Source of the DNA: JANQIO01 sp965229625
Lineage (GTDB): Bacteria > Pseudomonadota > Gammaproteobacteria > Pseudomonadales > Halieaceae
Assembly (NCBI GenBank): GCA_965229625.1
Contig: CBDDJJ010000001.1
Location: forward strand, 620,001 to 684,000
Length of the DNA stretch: 64,000 bases
Direction: 5' to 3'
How positions within the stretch are numbered: the stretch's first letter is position 1; each line of letters opens with the position of its first letter. The position numbers were made by a program, and so were the translations under genes. The notes beneath the pieces were generated by a model, which was not told where the DNA came from, searched no databases, and saw only the letters and a list, made by a program, of their open reading frames with translations. Of the stretch, positions 14,771-21,573 are shown one piece after another.

Positions 14771-15523
14771 TCAATAACCAAAACGTTCGAAATCTTCGGC
14801 AAACAATTCCCTGATAAGCTTCCGTTCGGCGCTCGAAACACTGACCTCAGCCTTATTGGTTGGAAGCACTCGTTCTTCTGCGTCCCAGCGCACGTCAAAT
14901 CTCGCACGCACCAATTCATTGATAGCAGCTCGATCCTCAAATCGAAGGCACTCGCTTACAATTTGTTCTCCGGATTCCCAATCGAAAATATAGTCAGACT
15001 GCGTGAACATCGACGGAAGTGTATGACGATCTGTTTTCGGCAGCTGCAGGAATTTCTCAAACCCGCGTAGAAACGCCATAAAACTCTCGTCTGGAAGGCC
15101 GATGGTCGCGTATTGCTTGGTATAAAGGTAGAGCGACAATGCCCAATCATACGGATCGCGCACAATGGCGAACGTAAACAACCGCTCCCATATCTCCGGC
15201 GAAATGATCTGCCGAGCCAAATAGGCAGGCACATGGTTTGTGAGCAAGCAAGACTCCGCACCCATGGTATATGTGGTGCTGTTAGGTACCTTGCGATTGC
15301 CGTGAGGATAGCCATAGCGTCGGCCCAGCTCGAGTCTTATACCGGTAGATCCGGTTCTTGGCACATCGACAAACCAGAATCGCGATTGCGCTATGGCTTG
15401 CTGCAGGTAGCGACGCTCAAGTTCCACAGCACGTTGTGCATGTAGCCAAAGAGTATTGTCTTTTCTATCTGTTGCTTCCCTGGCTGCCAGAAGAAGTGCT
15501 TTTTCAGATTGCAGCTTTGCCAT
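14771..15523 (-). CDS. Sulfotransferase family protein, possibly acquired
   Basis: 250-residue protein with PAPS-dependent sulfotransferase signatures: a 5'-phosphosulfate loop FVDVPRTGSTGIR at about residues 51-63, and a 3'-phosphate element FAIVRDPYDWALSLYLY at about 117-133. Family members transfer sulfate to carbohydrates, lipids or small molecules. The coding sequence is visibly more AT-rich than its neighbours, lacks a partner operon and lies directly beside a tRNA cluster, all compatible with horizontal gain. No integrase or attachment-site duplication was found. Fold call is good; acceptor is unknown. Confidence 0.8.
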   Translation of the reverse strand: MAKLQSEKALLLAAREATDRKDNTLWLHAQRAVELERRYLQQAIAQSRFWFVDVPRTGSTGIRLELGRRYGYPHGNRKVPNSTTYTMGAESCLLTNHVPAYLARQIISPEIWERLFTFAIVRDPYDWALSLYLYTKQYATIGLPDESFMAFLRGFEKFLQLPKTDRHTLPSMFTQSDYIFDWESGEQIVSECLRFEDRAAINELVRARFDVRWDAEERVLPTNKAEVSVSSAERKLIRELFAEDFERFGY

Positions 15524-15605
15524 CCCAGTGGTCGCTTTCCGAATTGTTGCAGGTAGCCCAACGTAACTGCCCCAGGTGGCTGCGCGGGTGTTGATAAAAA
15601 CCGAA

Positions 15606-15682
<77 letters not shown>

Positions 15683-15770
15683 AAAACAGGGCGTGTGAAT
15701 TCTCTCGTGCCACCCCGGAGAAAGGCAAGCCTGTGAAGGCAAAGTCACCTTAAAGCTGGCGCTGGGAAAT

Positions 15771-15847
15771 TGGGGTGGCCGAGGGGTCTCGAACCCCCCA
15801 CCTCCGGAGCCACAATCCGGTGCTCTACCTGATGAGCTACGGCCACC
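15771..15847 (-). tRNA. tRNA-His (anticodon GTG)
   Basis: Minus-strand cloverleaf with GTGGCCG/CGGCCAC acceptor, anticodon GTG within GATTGTGGC, T-loop GGTTCGAGACC and an encoded CCA. A genomically encoded G at 15847 provides the extra 5' G(-1) identity base, opposite discriminator C. Middle member of the tRNA cluster. Confidence 0.97.
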
Positions 15848-15908
15848 ACTGCTGTCGACTGTCCTTGATAGAACAAGGCCAACTGCTTCCTGAGACGGGT
15901 CTGGAGAT

Positions 15909-15985
15909 TGGTCGGGGTAGAGGGATTCGAACCCCCGACATCCTGCTCCCAAAGCAGGCGCGCTACCAGACTGCGCTATACCCCG
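15909..15985 (-). tRNA. tRNA-Pro (anticodon TGG)
   Basis: Minus-strand 77-nt cloverleaf with CGGGGTA/TACCCCG acceptor, anticodon loop TTTGGGA reading TGG, T-loop GGTTCGAATCC and encoded CCA. It is the first tRNA of the minus-strand cluster; the cluster promoter should lie in 15986-16090. Confidence 0.97.
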
Positions 15986-16133
15986 ATGCCCCGAAACAAC
16001 CCTGCTTTTCAGGAGCGCGAATCATACCCGCCGCCCCCCGGGTCGTCAATTGAATCGCGGGCTTGCGGCTTTTGTGCCTGCTGACGCCGTGCGATAATCC
16101 GCGCCTTCGATTTACCGACTCAGGAGCCCCCCA

Positions 16134-16979
16134 ATGACCGCACTGGTCCTCGACGGAAAAGCGCTAGCTGCGAAAAGTGAAGCCGAACTGCAGGAGCGCG
16201 TGGCGCGCCTGAAGGAGAAATCCGGGGGCAAGACACCCATTCTCGCGACCATCCTGGTAGGTGACGATCCGGCGTCGGCAACCTACGTGCGCATGAAGGG
16301 CAATGCCTGCCGTCGAGTCGGCATGGAGTCACTGGCCATCGAATTGCCGGCTGATACAAGCACCGACCAGCTGCTGGACAAGATTGATGAGCTCAATGCC
16401 AACCCCGATGTGCATGGCATTCTCCTGCAACACCCTACTCCACCCCAAATCGATGAGCGCGCCTGTTTCGACGCCATTGACCTGGCCAAGGATGTGGACG
16501 GCGTGACCTGTCTTGGTTTTGGCCGCATGGCCATGGGTGAACCGGCCTATGGTTGCGCCACGCCCCAGGGCATCATGCGCACCCTCAAAGCCTATGGCAT
16601 CAAACTGGAGGGCAAGCATGCGGTGGTTGTGGGTCGCTCTCCCATTCTCGGCAAGCCCATGGCGATGATGCTGCTGAATGAAAATGCCACAGTCACAATA
16701 TGTCACTCGCGTACCAGAGACCTGCCGGAGCTGATCAGGCAGGCGGACATCCTGGTGGGAGCGGTGGGCAAACCCGAGTTTATTCGCGGCGAGTGGATCA
16801 AGGACGGCGCTGTGGTGGTGGATGCCGGCTACCACCCGGGCGGTGTCGGCGATATTGAACTGTCCGCCATCACAGACCGGGTTGCGGCCTACACGCCGGT
16901 GCCCGGGGGCGTCGGCCCCATGACAATCAATACGCTGATCTACCAGAGCGTCGAATCAGGCGAGAAAAGTATGGGCTGA
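16134..16979 (+). CDS. folD: Bifunctional methylenetetrahydrofolate dehydrogenase/cyclohydrolase FolD
   Basis: 281-residue cytosolic enzyme that interconverts 5,10-methylene-THF and 10-formyl-THF with NADP. It contains the active-site segment SATYVRMKGNACRRVG with the catalytic lysine at about residue 54, the QHPTPP motif, DVDGVTCLGFGR, GRSPILGKPMAMML in the Rossmann half, and the C-terminal PVPGGVGPMTI signature. Length is normal. A GGAGCC sequence sits just upstream of the ATG, and GATAAT at 16093-16098 may be a -10 box. It is convergent with a 90-residue gene whose stop directly abuts the folD stop. Confidence 0.97.
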   Translation: MTALVLDGKALAAKSEAELQERVARLKEKSGGKTPILATILVGDDPASATYVRMKGNACRRVGMESLAIELPADTSTDQLLDKIDELNANPDVHGILLQHPTPPQIDERACFDAIDLAKDVDGVTCLGFGRMAMGEPAYGCATPQGIMRTLKAYGIKLEGKHAVVVGRSPILGKPMAMMLLNENATVTICHSRTRDLPELIRQADILVGAVGKPEFIRGEWIKDGAVVVDAGYHPGGVGDIELSAITDRVAAYTPVPGGVGPMTINTLIYQSVESGEKSMG

Positions 16980-17252
16980 CTAGCCCTCGTTTCCATCCAG
17001 GCGGCAGTGCCAACGGGCTATACCGAGTTTCTTCATGTTCTGGATGAGGGTGCGGTGACTGCGGAAGCGCTTGGGTTGGCCACGGAAGGTAGTCAGGGTG
17101 CCATCGGCCTCGTCGCGACGCTGGGCGTCGCGCAAGCGCGCACCCAGGTCAAAGCGCAGCTGATACCCGGAGCCATCCGAGTCTACCCTCGGGTGGCTGA
17201 CTTCCTCGCTGATCACGAGTTGCTTCAGTTCGCGTTCGTTGTAGCCTCGCAC
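16980..17252 (-). CDS. Small hypothetical protein related in pattern to the 234-residue protein at 19.2-19.9 kb
   Basis: 90-residue basic protein with a GTG start preceded by AAAGG at a usable distance. I do not recognise the family. The visible pattern is NERELKQLVISEEVS, a variable middle, then TTFRGQPKRFRSHRTLIQNM and KKLGIARWHCRL. A similar order (E-x-EL, VS, then TRAGTEKTIKCPDRALACL and RRLGV) occurs in the first 100 residues of the protein at 19174-19878, so the two may share a domain. The gene ends exactly where folD ends, on the opposite strand. Coding potential is supported by that similarity and by composition; function unknown. Confidence 0.6.
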   Translation of the reverse strand: MRGYNERELKQLVISEEVSHPRVDSDGSGYQLRFDLGARLRDAQRRDEADGTLTTFRGQPKRFRSHRTLIQNMKKLGIARWHCRLDGNEG

Positions 17253-17387
17253 GCAGCTTGCCTTTCTTGCGTTGTTTGCGACGACATTAGGTGTGCCCCC
17301 GTGGCAAGTCTACGGCCGGCAGGCTGAAGTTTGACGTGATTCACAAATCGGCAGCGGCCGATACCAGGACTGTGAAGTGGATTGCTG

Positions 17388-18059
17388 TCAGCCCAGCGCC
17401 ATGTCGGCATCCACACAGAGCACTGCTTCTACCCGTGCATCCTCGCCCTTGCCGGTGGTGAACTGGCTCAGGCAGCGAACACTGTCATCAGGCAGGCGCA
17501 CCCAGCGATGCCCAACCAGCACCGGGCCGCGCCTGTTCAACTGCGTGCGGATAAAGTTGACCTCTGAAAAGTAGGTGGCGCTCAGCGCCTGCTTCACCGG
17601 CACTGCCGAACCAGACTGGTGCAGGTAGAGAATGGCATCGAAGGCGTCCCGGAGTTGCTCCTGGGCACGGGTGATACGCCCGGACCAGGTGAAGACAATG
17701 TCTTCATCGGCGCTTCTGTCGAACACCCGGTCGTTTTCGGTGCCCTGGTAGAGCCGGTACTCTCCATTGGACAGCGCCAGCCTCAGGCTATTGTCCCGGC
17801 GCAGGTTGTCCATATGCCTGGGCCCTACCGCCTCGAAGAACTCCACCGGCAGGCCAAATTCGTAAACACCCTGGCTAAAACCGTCCGGGTCGTGAAACAG
17901 CAGGTAGTGATGATTGTGGCTGGCCGCGAAAACCAACGCGCCCGGCGCATCCGGTGCTGACATCACCAGTGCCGCATTGGACTGCATCTGGTTTGGGAAG
18001 CGCCGCAGCAAGGCCAGGTAGTGGGCACTGAAGCAGGCAATGTCGACGGGGCGAGCCAT
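17388..18059 (-). CDS. Conserved-looking hypothetical protein
   Basis: 223-residue protein of no recognised family. ATG at 18059 was chosen (MARPVDIACFSAHYLALLRR); longer starts read into sequence with non-coding composition. It looks cytosolic, with alternating beta-type segments such as GALVFAASHNHHYLLFHD and GEYRLYQGTENDRVF and no signal peptide or membrane span. It is divergent from chpB with a 198-base gap that could hold promoters for both. The proximity to chpB and the chp operon hints at a link to surface motility, but nothing in the sequence proves it. Confidence 0.65.
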   Translation of the reverse strand: MARPVDIACFSAHYLALLRRFPNQMQSNAALVMSAPDAPGALVFAASHNHHYLLFHDPDGFSQGVYEFGLPVEFFEAVGPRHMDNLRRDNSLRLALSNGEYRLYQGTENDRVFDRSADEDIVFTWSGRITRAQEQLRDAFDAILYLHQSGSAVPVKQALSATYFSEVNFIRTQLNRRGPVLVGHRWVRLPDDSVRCLSQFTTGKGEDARVEAVLCVDADMALG

Positions 18060-18257
18060 GTAGTCAGTTAACTTGTACGTAAAACATGCCCGGAATATAC
18101 ACGGAAAGCCCGGCCAATAGGAGCCGCAGTCCCCTAATTCATGAACCAGGCCCGGGCCCTGGCCGGAAACCGCGAAATTCTCCCGATTTCCGTAAAAATG
18201 CGTTGCGTCAGGCGCACGACGCTGGTCTGCTAGCGGAGAGCAAGCAGCGGAATTTAC

Positions 18258-19232
18258 ATGCACATTGACCCCCTGATCGGGCTCATTTGCGATCACACCT
18301 CGCCAGTGCTGGCGGGGGATATTCTTCGCGCCGGGTACAGAATCCTGCGCGTCGCGCCGGAGCACCTGGTCCCGGAGACCTTACAGCCGGTTGACGCCTG
18401 GGTGGTCGATTGCGAGAACAGCAATGCCATCGCAGAGGCGACCCTGTGGCTGGAGCCTCACCTGGTGGCGCTGAGCAATCGCCCGGACCCCGCCGATATC
18501 AAGGCCTATCGGGGCTGGTGTGAACGTATCATTGGCACCCTGGACCGGTGGACTGCGGACATCCGCCATGCGGATGCAGCGCGCACCCAATCGCGGCCGG
18601 AACGCTACGCCGAAGTGGACGCTGTCTGGATTCTAACGGGCTCCACCGGGGCGTTTGGGGCGGTCAAGCAGTTTCTGCGTCGCTTCAGCCACATACCGCG
18701 TGTGGCTTTTGTCTACGCCCAGCACATCGACCCGCGACAGGAGGGCAGCCTGACGCTGATTGGCGCTGCCAACCGGGATATTCGTTGCTCGCTGGCGCTT
18801 GGCCGCCACTGGTTGAACCCGGGCCAGCTGCTCATCACACCGGCCAGCAGCCAGCTGCGTTTCGGTCGCCAGGGTGAGGTTTACAGTACCCGGGATCCCT
18901 GGCCGACGCCGGAAACGCCGAGTATCGATTCACTGCTACTCGCGCTCTCAGGCTTGAAGCCCAGTGGCGCCATCGTACTCAGTGGCGCCGGTCGAGATGG
19001 CTGCAAGGGCCTGTCAGCGCTGGCGGAGCTGGGAACTCGAATCTGGGTGCAGGATCCTGAAACCTGTGAGGCACCTTCCATGCCACGCTCTGTATTACAG
19101 GCAAGGCTGGCCTCGGTGGTGGATACGCCGGAGGGGCTGGCCAGGCGCCTGATGGCGATGTACCCGCGACCCGCTAGCCCGTCTCCCCCAGATCCAGCGA
19201 TGACAGGTACTGGTTCTTACAGCGGCGCTTGA
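18258..19232 (+). CDS. chpB: ChpB, CheB-type protein-glutamate methylesterase of the Pilus-Chp system
   Basis: 324-residue CheB-family protein. The C-terminal methylesterase domain (about residues 118-295) keeps the catalytic triad: Ser129 in LTGSTGAF, His156 in YAQHID, Asp247 in LSGAGRDG. The N-terminal 100 residues occupy the place of a receiver domain but lack a recognisable phospho-acceptor pattern, as in ChpB of Pseudomonas. Its expected role is to remove methyl groups that PilK adds to PilJ, resetting the twitching-motility receptor. Unlike the Pseudomonas arrangement it is not downstream of chpA but on the opposite strand, 2.3 kb from the chp operon, and its 3' end overlaps the convergent 234-residue gene by 59 bases. 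Confidence 0.85.
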   Translation: MHIDPLIGLICDHTSPVLAGDILRAGYRILRVAPEHLVPETLQPVDAWVVDCENSNAIAEATLWLEPHLVALSNRPDPADIKAYRGWCERIIGTLDRWTADIRHADAARTQSRPERYAEVDAVWILTGSTGAFGAVKQFLRRFSHIPRVAFVYAQHIDPRQEGSLTLIGAANRDIRCSLALGRHWLNPGQLLITPASSQLRFGRQGEVYSTRDPWPTPETPSIDSLLLALSGLKPSGAIVLSGAGRDGCKGLSALAELGTRIWVQDPETCEAPSMPRSVLQARLASVVDTPEGLARRLMAMYPRPASPSPPDPAMTGTGSYSGA

Positions 19233-19878
19233 ATTCCTCACTGCAGTACTCGCTCAACTGCTCGGCAAGGTCTGGCGCTTCAATCCCCACGCTGAGCGCG
19301 TAACGCAGCAGCGCCTTTTCAGCCCGTTCCGGCATGGGAAAGCGCGATATATTGGCATCACACCAACACAGGGCGAGCGCCCGCAGGTCATAGTCATCAA
19401 CGCGCGTGCCCATCAGTGCTGTGGTCACCTGTTGCAGTCGCTGCTGGGCATTGTTTCCCAGGGTGGAATACCCGGGCTGCGGCTGCCCCAGAGTCAGCAG
19501 GGTCTCGATACGCTCCAGGGTGGTTTCATGGTGCTGGCGACGCCGTCGCGACAGGAAGGATTCCCGGGTGGGATTAAACGCGGCACCCGGATCCCAGCGG
19601 CTGACGTCAACGACAAATTCTTCTACCCCGAGGCGTCGCAGGCAGGCTAATGCCCGGTCAGGGCATTTAATGGTCTTCTCAGTGCCCGCCCGGGTCACCA
19701 TAACCGCCGGCACTGGCAAGCCACCTTCCGGCTGGTAAGTGCCCTCAACGATGAAGCCTTCCGGAGTCACACCTCGCAGGACAATTTCTGACACCTTGCC
19801 CTGTTTCACTGCGTCCCGCAGTTCCTGCTCAGGCAGCGGCAGGCGCGGGGGTCGCGAATTTACCTTGCTCAGCAGCAT
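19174..19878 (-). CDS. Hypothetical protein with an N-terminal module like the 90-residue protein at 17 kb
   Basis: 234-residue soluble protein of no recognised family. The first 100 residues (EQELRDAVKQGKVSEIV ... VTRAGTEKTIKCPDRALACL ... RRLGVEEFVVDV) resemble the small protein at 16980-17252. A basic stretch SRRRRQHHE follows near residue 110, then a helical, cysteine-containing C-terminal half (ALCWCDANISRFPMPERAEK). ATG start with no strong ribosome site. The 3' end overlaps chpB by 59 bases on the opposite strand. Possible nucleic-acid binding is suggested only by the basic patch. Function unknown. Confidence 0.65.
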   Translation of the reverse strand: MLLSKVNSRPPRLPLPEQELRDAVKQGKVSEIVLRGVTPEGFIVEGTYQPEGGLPVPAVMVTRAGTEKTIKCPDRALACLRRLGVEEFVVDVSRWDPGAAFNPTRESFLSRRRRQHHETTLERIETLLTLGQPQPGYSTLGNNAQQRLQQVTTALMGTRVDDYDLRALALCWCDANISRFPMPERAEKALLRYALSVGIEAPDLAEQLSEYCSEEFKRRCKNQYLSSLDLGETG

Positions 19879-20145
19879 AGTTAGCCATCCTGTTTCTGGT
19901 TATTCCCGTCCAGCTACAGGACAATGCATTCTGGTCACCGGGACGACACATTGTTGCGTCGGCACGACAAAAATGCCTTGACCTGTGCGGGAGCGGAGTT
20001 ATTGTTACTGCATTGGTACACCCGGCGCACTTCGGTTTCCGCTGTGTAGGCGCCTTTGCCGCGATCTTGAGATCACTGGTGTGCGGCAGAGACAGGCCTT
20101 CAGCTGAATACCGGGTCGGTAAAAAGATCGGCACGGGCAGGCCTT

Positions 20146-20174
20146 TTCGCGAATTTCGTAAGGTACTTCGCGAA
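20146..20174. promoter_or_regulatory. Candidate operator: two TTCGCGAA palindromes 21 bp apart
   Basis: TTCGCGAA occurs at 20146-20153 and 20167-20174. Each is an 8-bp perfect palindrome and the start-to-start distance is 21 bp, two helical turns. Flanking bases extend the symmetry to TTTCGCGAA...TTCGCGAAA. The site is about 310 bases upstream of the winged-helix-like gene. The binding protein is unknown. Confidence 0.4.
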
Positions 20175-20286
20175 ACCGGCGCCTCAAGCCACTCGACCAG
20201 CCGGGTAGACGTGTTGCGTGAAAGCAGCCACCCAGGCCGCAGACTGTGCAGCAGCGATTGCTTCGGCGATCCGGTCTTTGCTTGAG

Positions 20287-20310
20287 AAGACCGAGACAAA
20301 GACCGAGACA
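20287..20310. repeat. 12-bp perfect tandem duplication AAGACCGAGACA
   Basis: AAGACCGAGACA at 20287-20298 is repeated exactly at 20299-20310, in the non-coding stretch before the winged-helix-like gene. Confidence 0.75.
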
Positions 20311-20485
20311 ATTGCCGGTGTTGCACGGGTGACGAGTTGCGATGGTGGCAGCAGGCGCCGCGGAGCTTCGCTTCCCCGGCAAACGCAAACGGCCCAGGGC
20401 GCCGTGCGATCTGGACATCGGCCGATGAATCGGTCGCAGTCGCATGATCAACTGGCCAAGAAGATGTACCAATAAGAGGTGAAGA

Positions 20486-20968
20486 ATGTCTTCCCGTTTC
20501 GGCAACGCCTTTGAAAGTGTGAGTAGCGCTCATCAAGTCAGCTCTCACTCTCCGCCCCAAAACAGCCCCCAAAACAGCCCCCAAAGCAGCCCCCTGGATA
20601 GCGGGGCCGGCGATACGCTGGACAGTCCGGACTTGTCTGGAGAGTCGCTTGAATCGGTTCCCGCCAAGAGCCCACACCGTAAGTACCTGGTATTGCTGGC
20701 CCTGCACATGGTTCACACCGATGATCCCAAGGTGTTCAGTACGGCAACGGACTGTAGCGAGCGCACCTTCCATTACGTCAAGAGCAGGCTGTGCAAGCAC
20801 GATGGCGTCATTATCAGCTATGACCGACGCGCTGGCCGCTATATCGTTGTGCACTCTGGCGTGCTGGATCTTAGTCGGGTCGCCGAGTTGATGAAGCGGC
20901 ACTACCCGAAGCGCTACGCCAACATCGAACGGCTGGCGAGGGAGAGTCGAGCCAACTTTATTGGCTGA
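20486..20968 (+). CDS. Putative winged-helix-like small protein
   Basis: 160-residue protein with ATG preceded by the strong ribosome site AAGAGGTGAAG. The first 60 residues are low-complexity (Ser, Pro, Gln, Asn, with a repeated QNSPQNSPQSSP), probably disordered. The rest is compact and basic: HRKYLVLLALHMVHTDDPKV, TDCSERTFHYVKSRLCKHDG, VIISYDRRAGRYIVVHSG, and a final helix. The order helix, helix, recognition-like helix and beta-hairpin resembles a winged helix, but no family is recognised. The stop codon lies in the first unit of a 15-bp tandem repeat. It may be a local DNA-binding regulator for this cluster; that is an inference. Confidence 0.65.
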   Translation: MSSRFGNAFESVSSAHQVSSHSPPQNSPQNSPQSSPLDSGAGDTLDSPDLSGESLESVPAKSPHRKYLVLLALHMVHTDDPKVFSTATDCSERTFHYVKSRLCKHDGVIISYDRRAGRYIVVHSGVLDLSRVAELMKRHYPKRYANIERLARESRANFIG

Positions 20969-21002
20969 ACTGCCATTGGCTGAACTGCCATTGGCTGAAC
21001 TG
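20960..21002. repeat. 15-bp tandem repeat, about 2.9 copies, spanning a stop codon
   Basis: ATTGGCTGAACTGCC is repeated at 20960-20974, 20975-20989 and, shortened, 20990-21002. The stop codon of the winged-helix-like gene (TGA, 20966-20968) lies in the first unit. Because the unit is five codons long, each copy keeps an in-frame TGA. Confidence 0.85.
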
Positions 21003-21076
21003 GCTGAGTCCGTACTGGTTGAGGCATTGCCTGAGGTATCAGCCATGATATCTCCTCTCCTCCTTCCAGCAACGCC

Positions 21077-21514
21077 CTAGCTCGCCTTGAACAGCATGCG
21101 CGGCAGGTCGGGGATCAGGTAGAGCTCGTTGTGCAGCCGGGTCGCGCCGACAAACACGCCTTCAGCCGGCAGTTCCACCGATGTCAGCCATGACGGTTCC
21201 ACGCGGCCGGGTGAAGCCGTGCCGGAAAACGCCAGGGCACGAAACGGTGGATCCATTTCCTTGTCGGCCTTGAATACGCCGACCGTGGTCAGGCGCTCCG
21301 GATCGGGCGCTGGCAGGCCACAGATCTCATCCAGGGATTCGATGACGAGTTCGTATCCACGCCAGGTAAACTCACCCAGGTCGCCCATGGGCCGACCGGC
21401 AAAGTTAACCTGCTGAACCTCTGCCAGTGCCTGCAGCGGCACCATGATCTGGCGACCATCGGAAAGTGGCAGCGTGGCCACCTCTAGATTGTCTGTTGCT
21501 CCGTAGCTTGACAT
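21077..21514 (-). CDS. chpC: ChpC, CheW-like coupling protein
   Basis: 145-residue CheW-like domain protein downstream of chpA. Visible features are the opening strand ATLPLSDGRQIMVPLQALAEV, the central GEFTWRGYELVIESL replacing the typical W-R-G region of CheW, and a closing ELYLIPDLPRML. In Pseudomonas ChpC is a second coupling protein that links receptors to ChpA. It lies 59 bases after chpA on the same strand and is probably the last gene of the chp operon. Sequence similarity to CheW is weak, so the name rests partly on position. Confidence 0.75.
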   Translation of the reverse strand: MSSYGATDNLEVATLPLSDGRQIMVPLQALAEVQQVNFAGRPMGDLGEFTWRGYELVIESLDEICGLPAPDPERLTTVGVFKADKEMDPPFRALAFSGTASPGRVEPSWLTSVELPAEGVFVGATRLHNELYLIPDLPRMLFKAS

Positions 21515-21573
21515 TGTGTTCCTGTTCTCTCGCCTGATTTGCTTTAGTCGTCGCCGCTATGCGGCCCGGTGGA

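Larger units (their letters stand above)
19879..20485. other. 607-base non-coding stretch with paired palindromes and a tandem repeat
   Basis: Open frames on both strands give arginine/serine-rich translations without family resemblance, so I regard the stretch as non-coding. It separates the divergent 234-residue gene from the winged-helix-like gene and should hold both promoters. It contains two identical TTCGCGAA palindromes and a 12-bp perfect tandem duplication. Confidence 0.55.

Noticed and set aside
20218..20475. 85-codon open frame just before the winged-helix-like gene
   Set aside because: A GTG start without ribosome site, an Arg/Ser/Gln-rich tail, and part of it made by the 12-bp duplication. 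Not enough support.
19829..21046. 405-codon open frame on the minus strand
   Set aside because: It runs antisense to the winged-helix-like gene, which has a strong ribosome site; its translation includes repeat-derived Ser/Ala/Asn units and no domain pattern.
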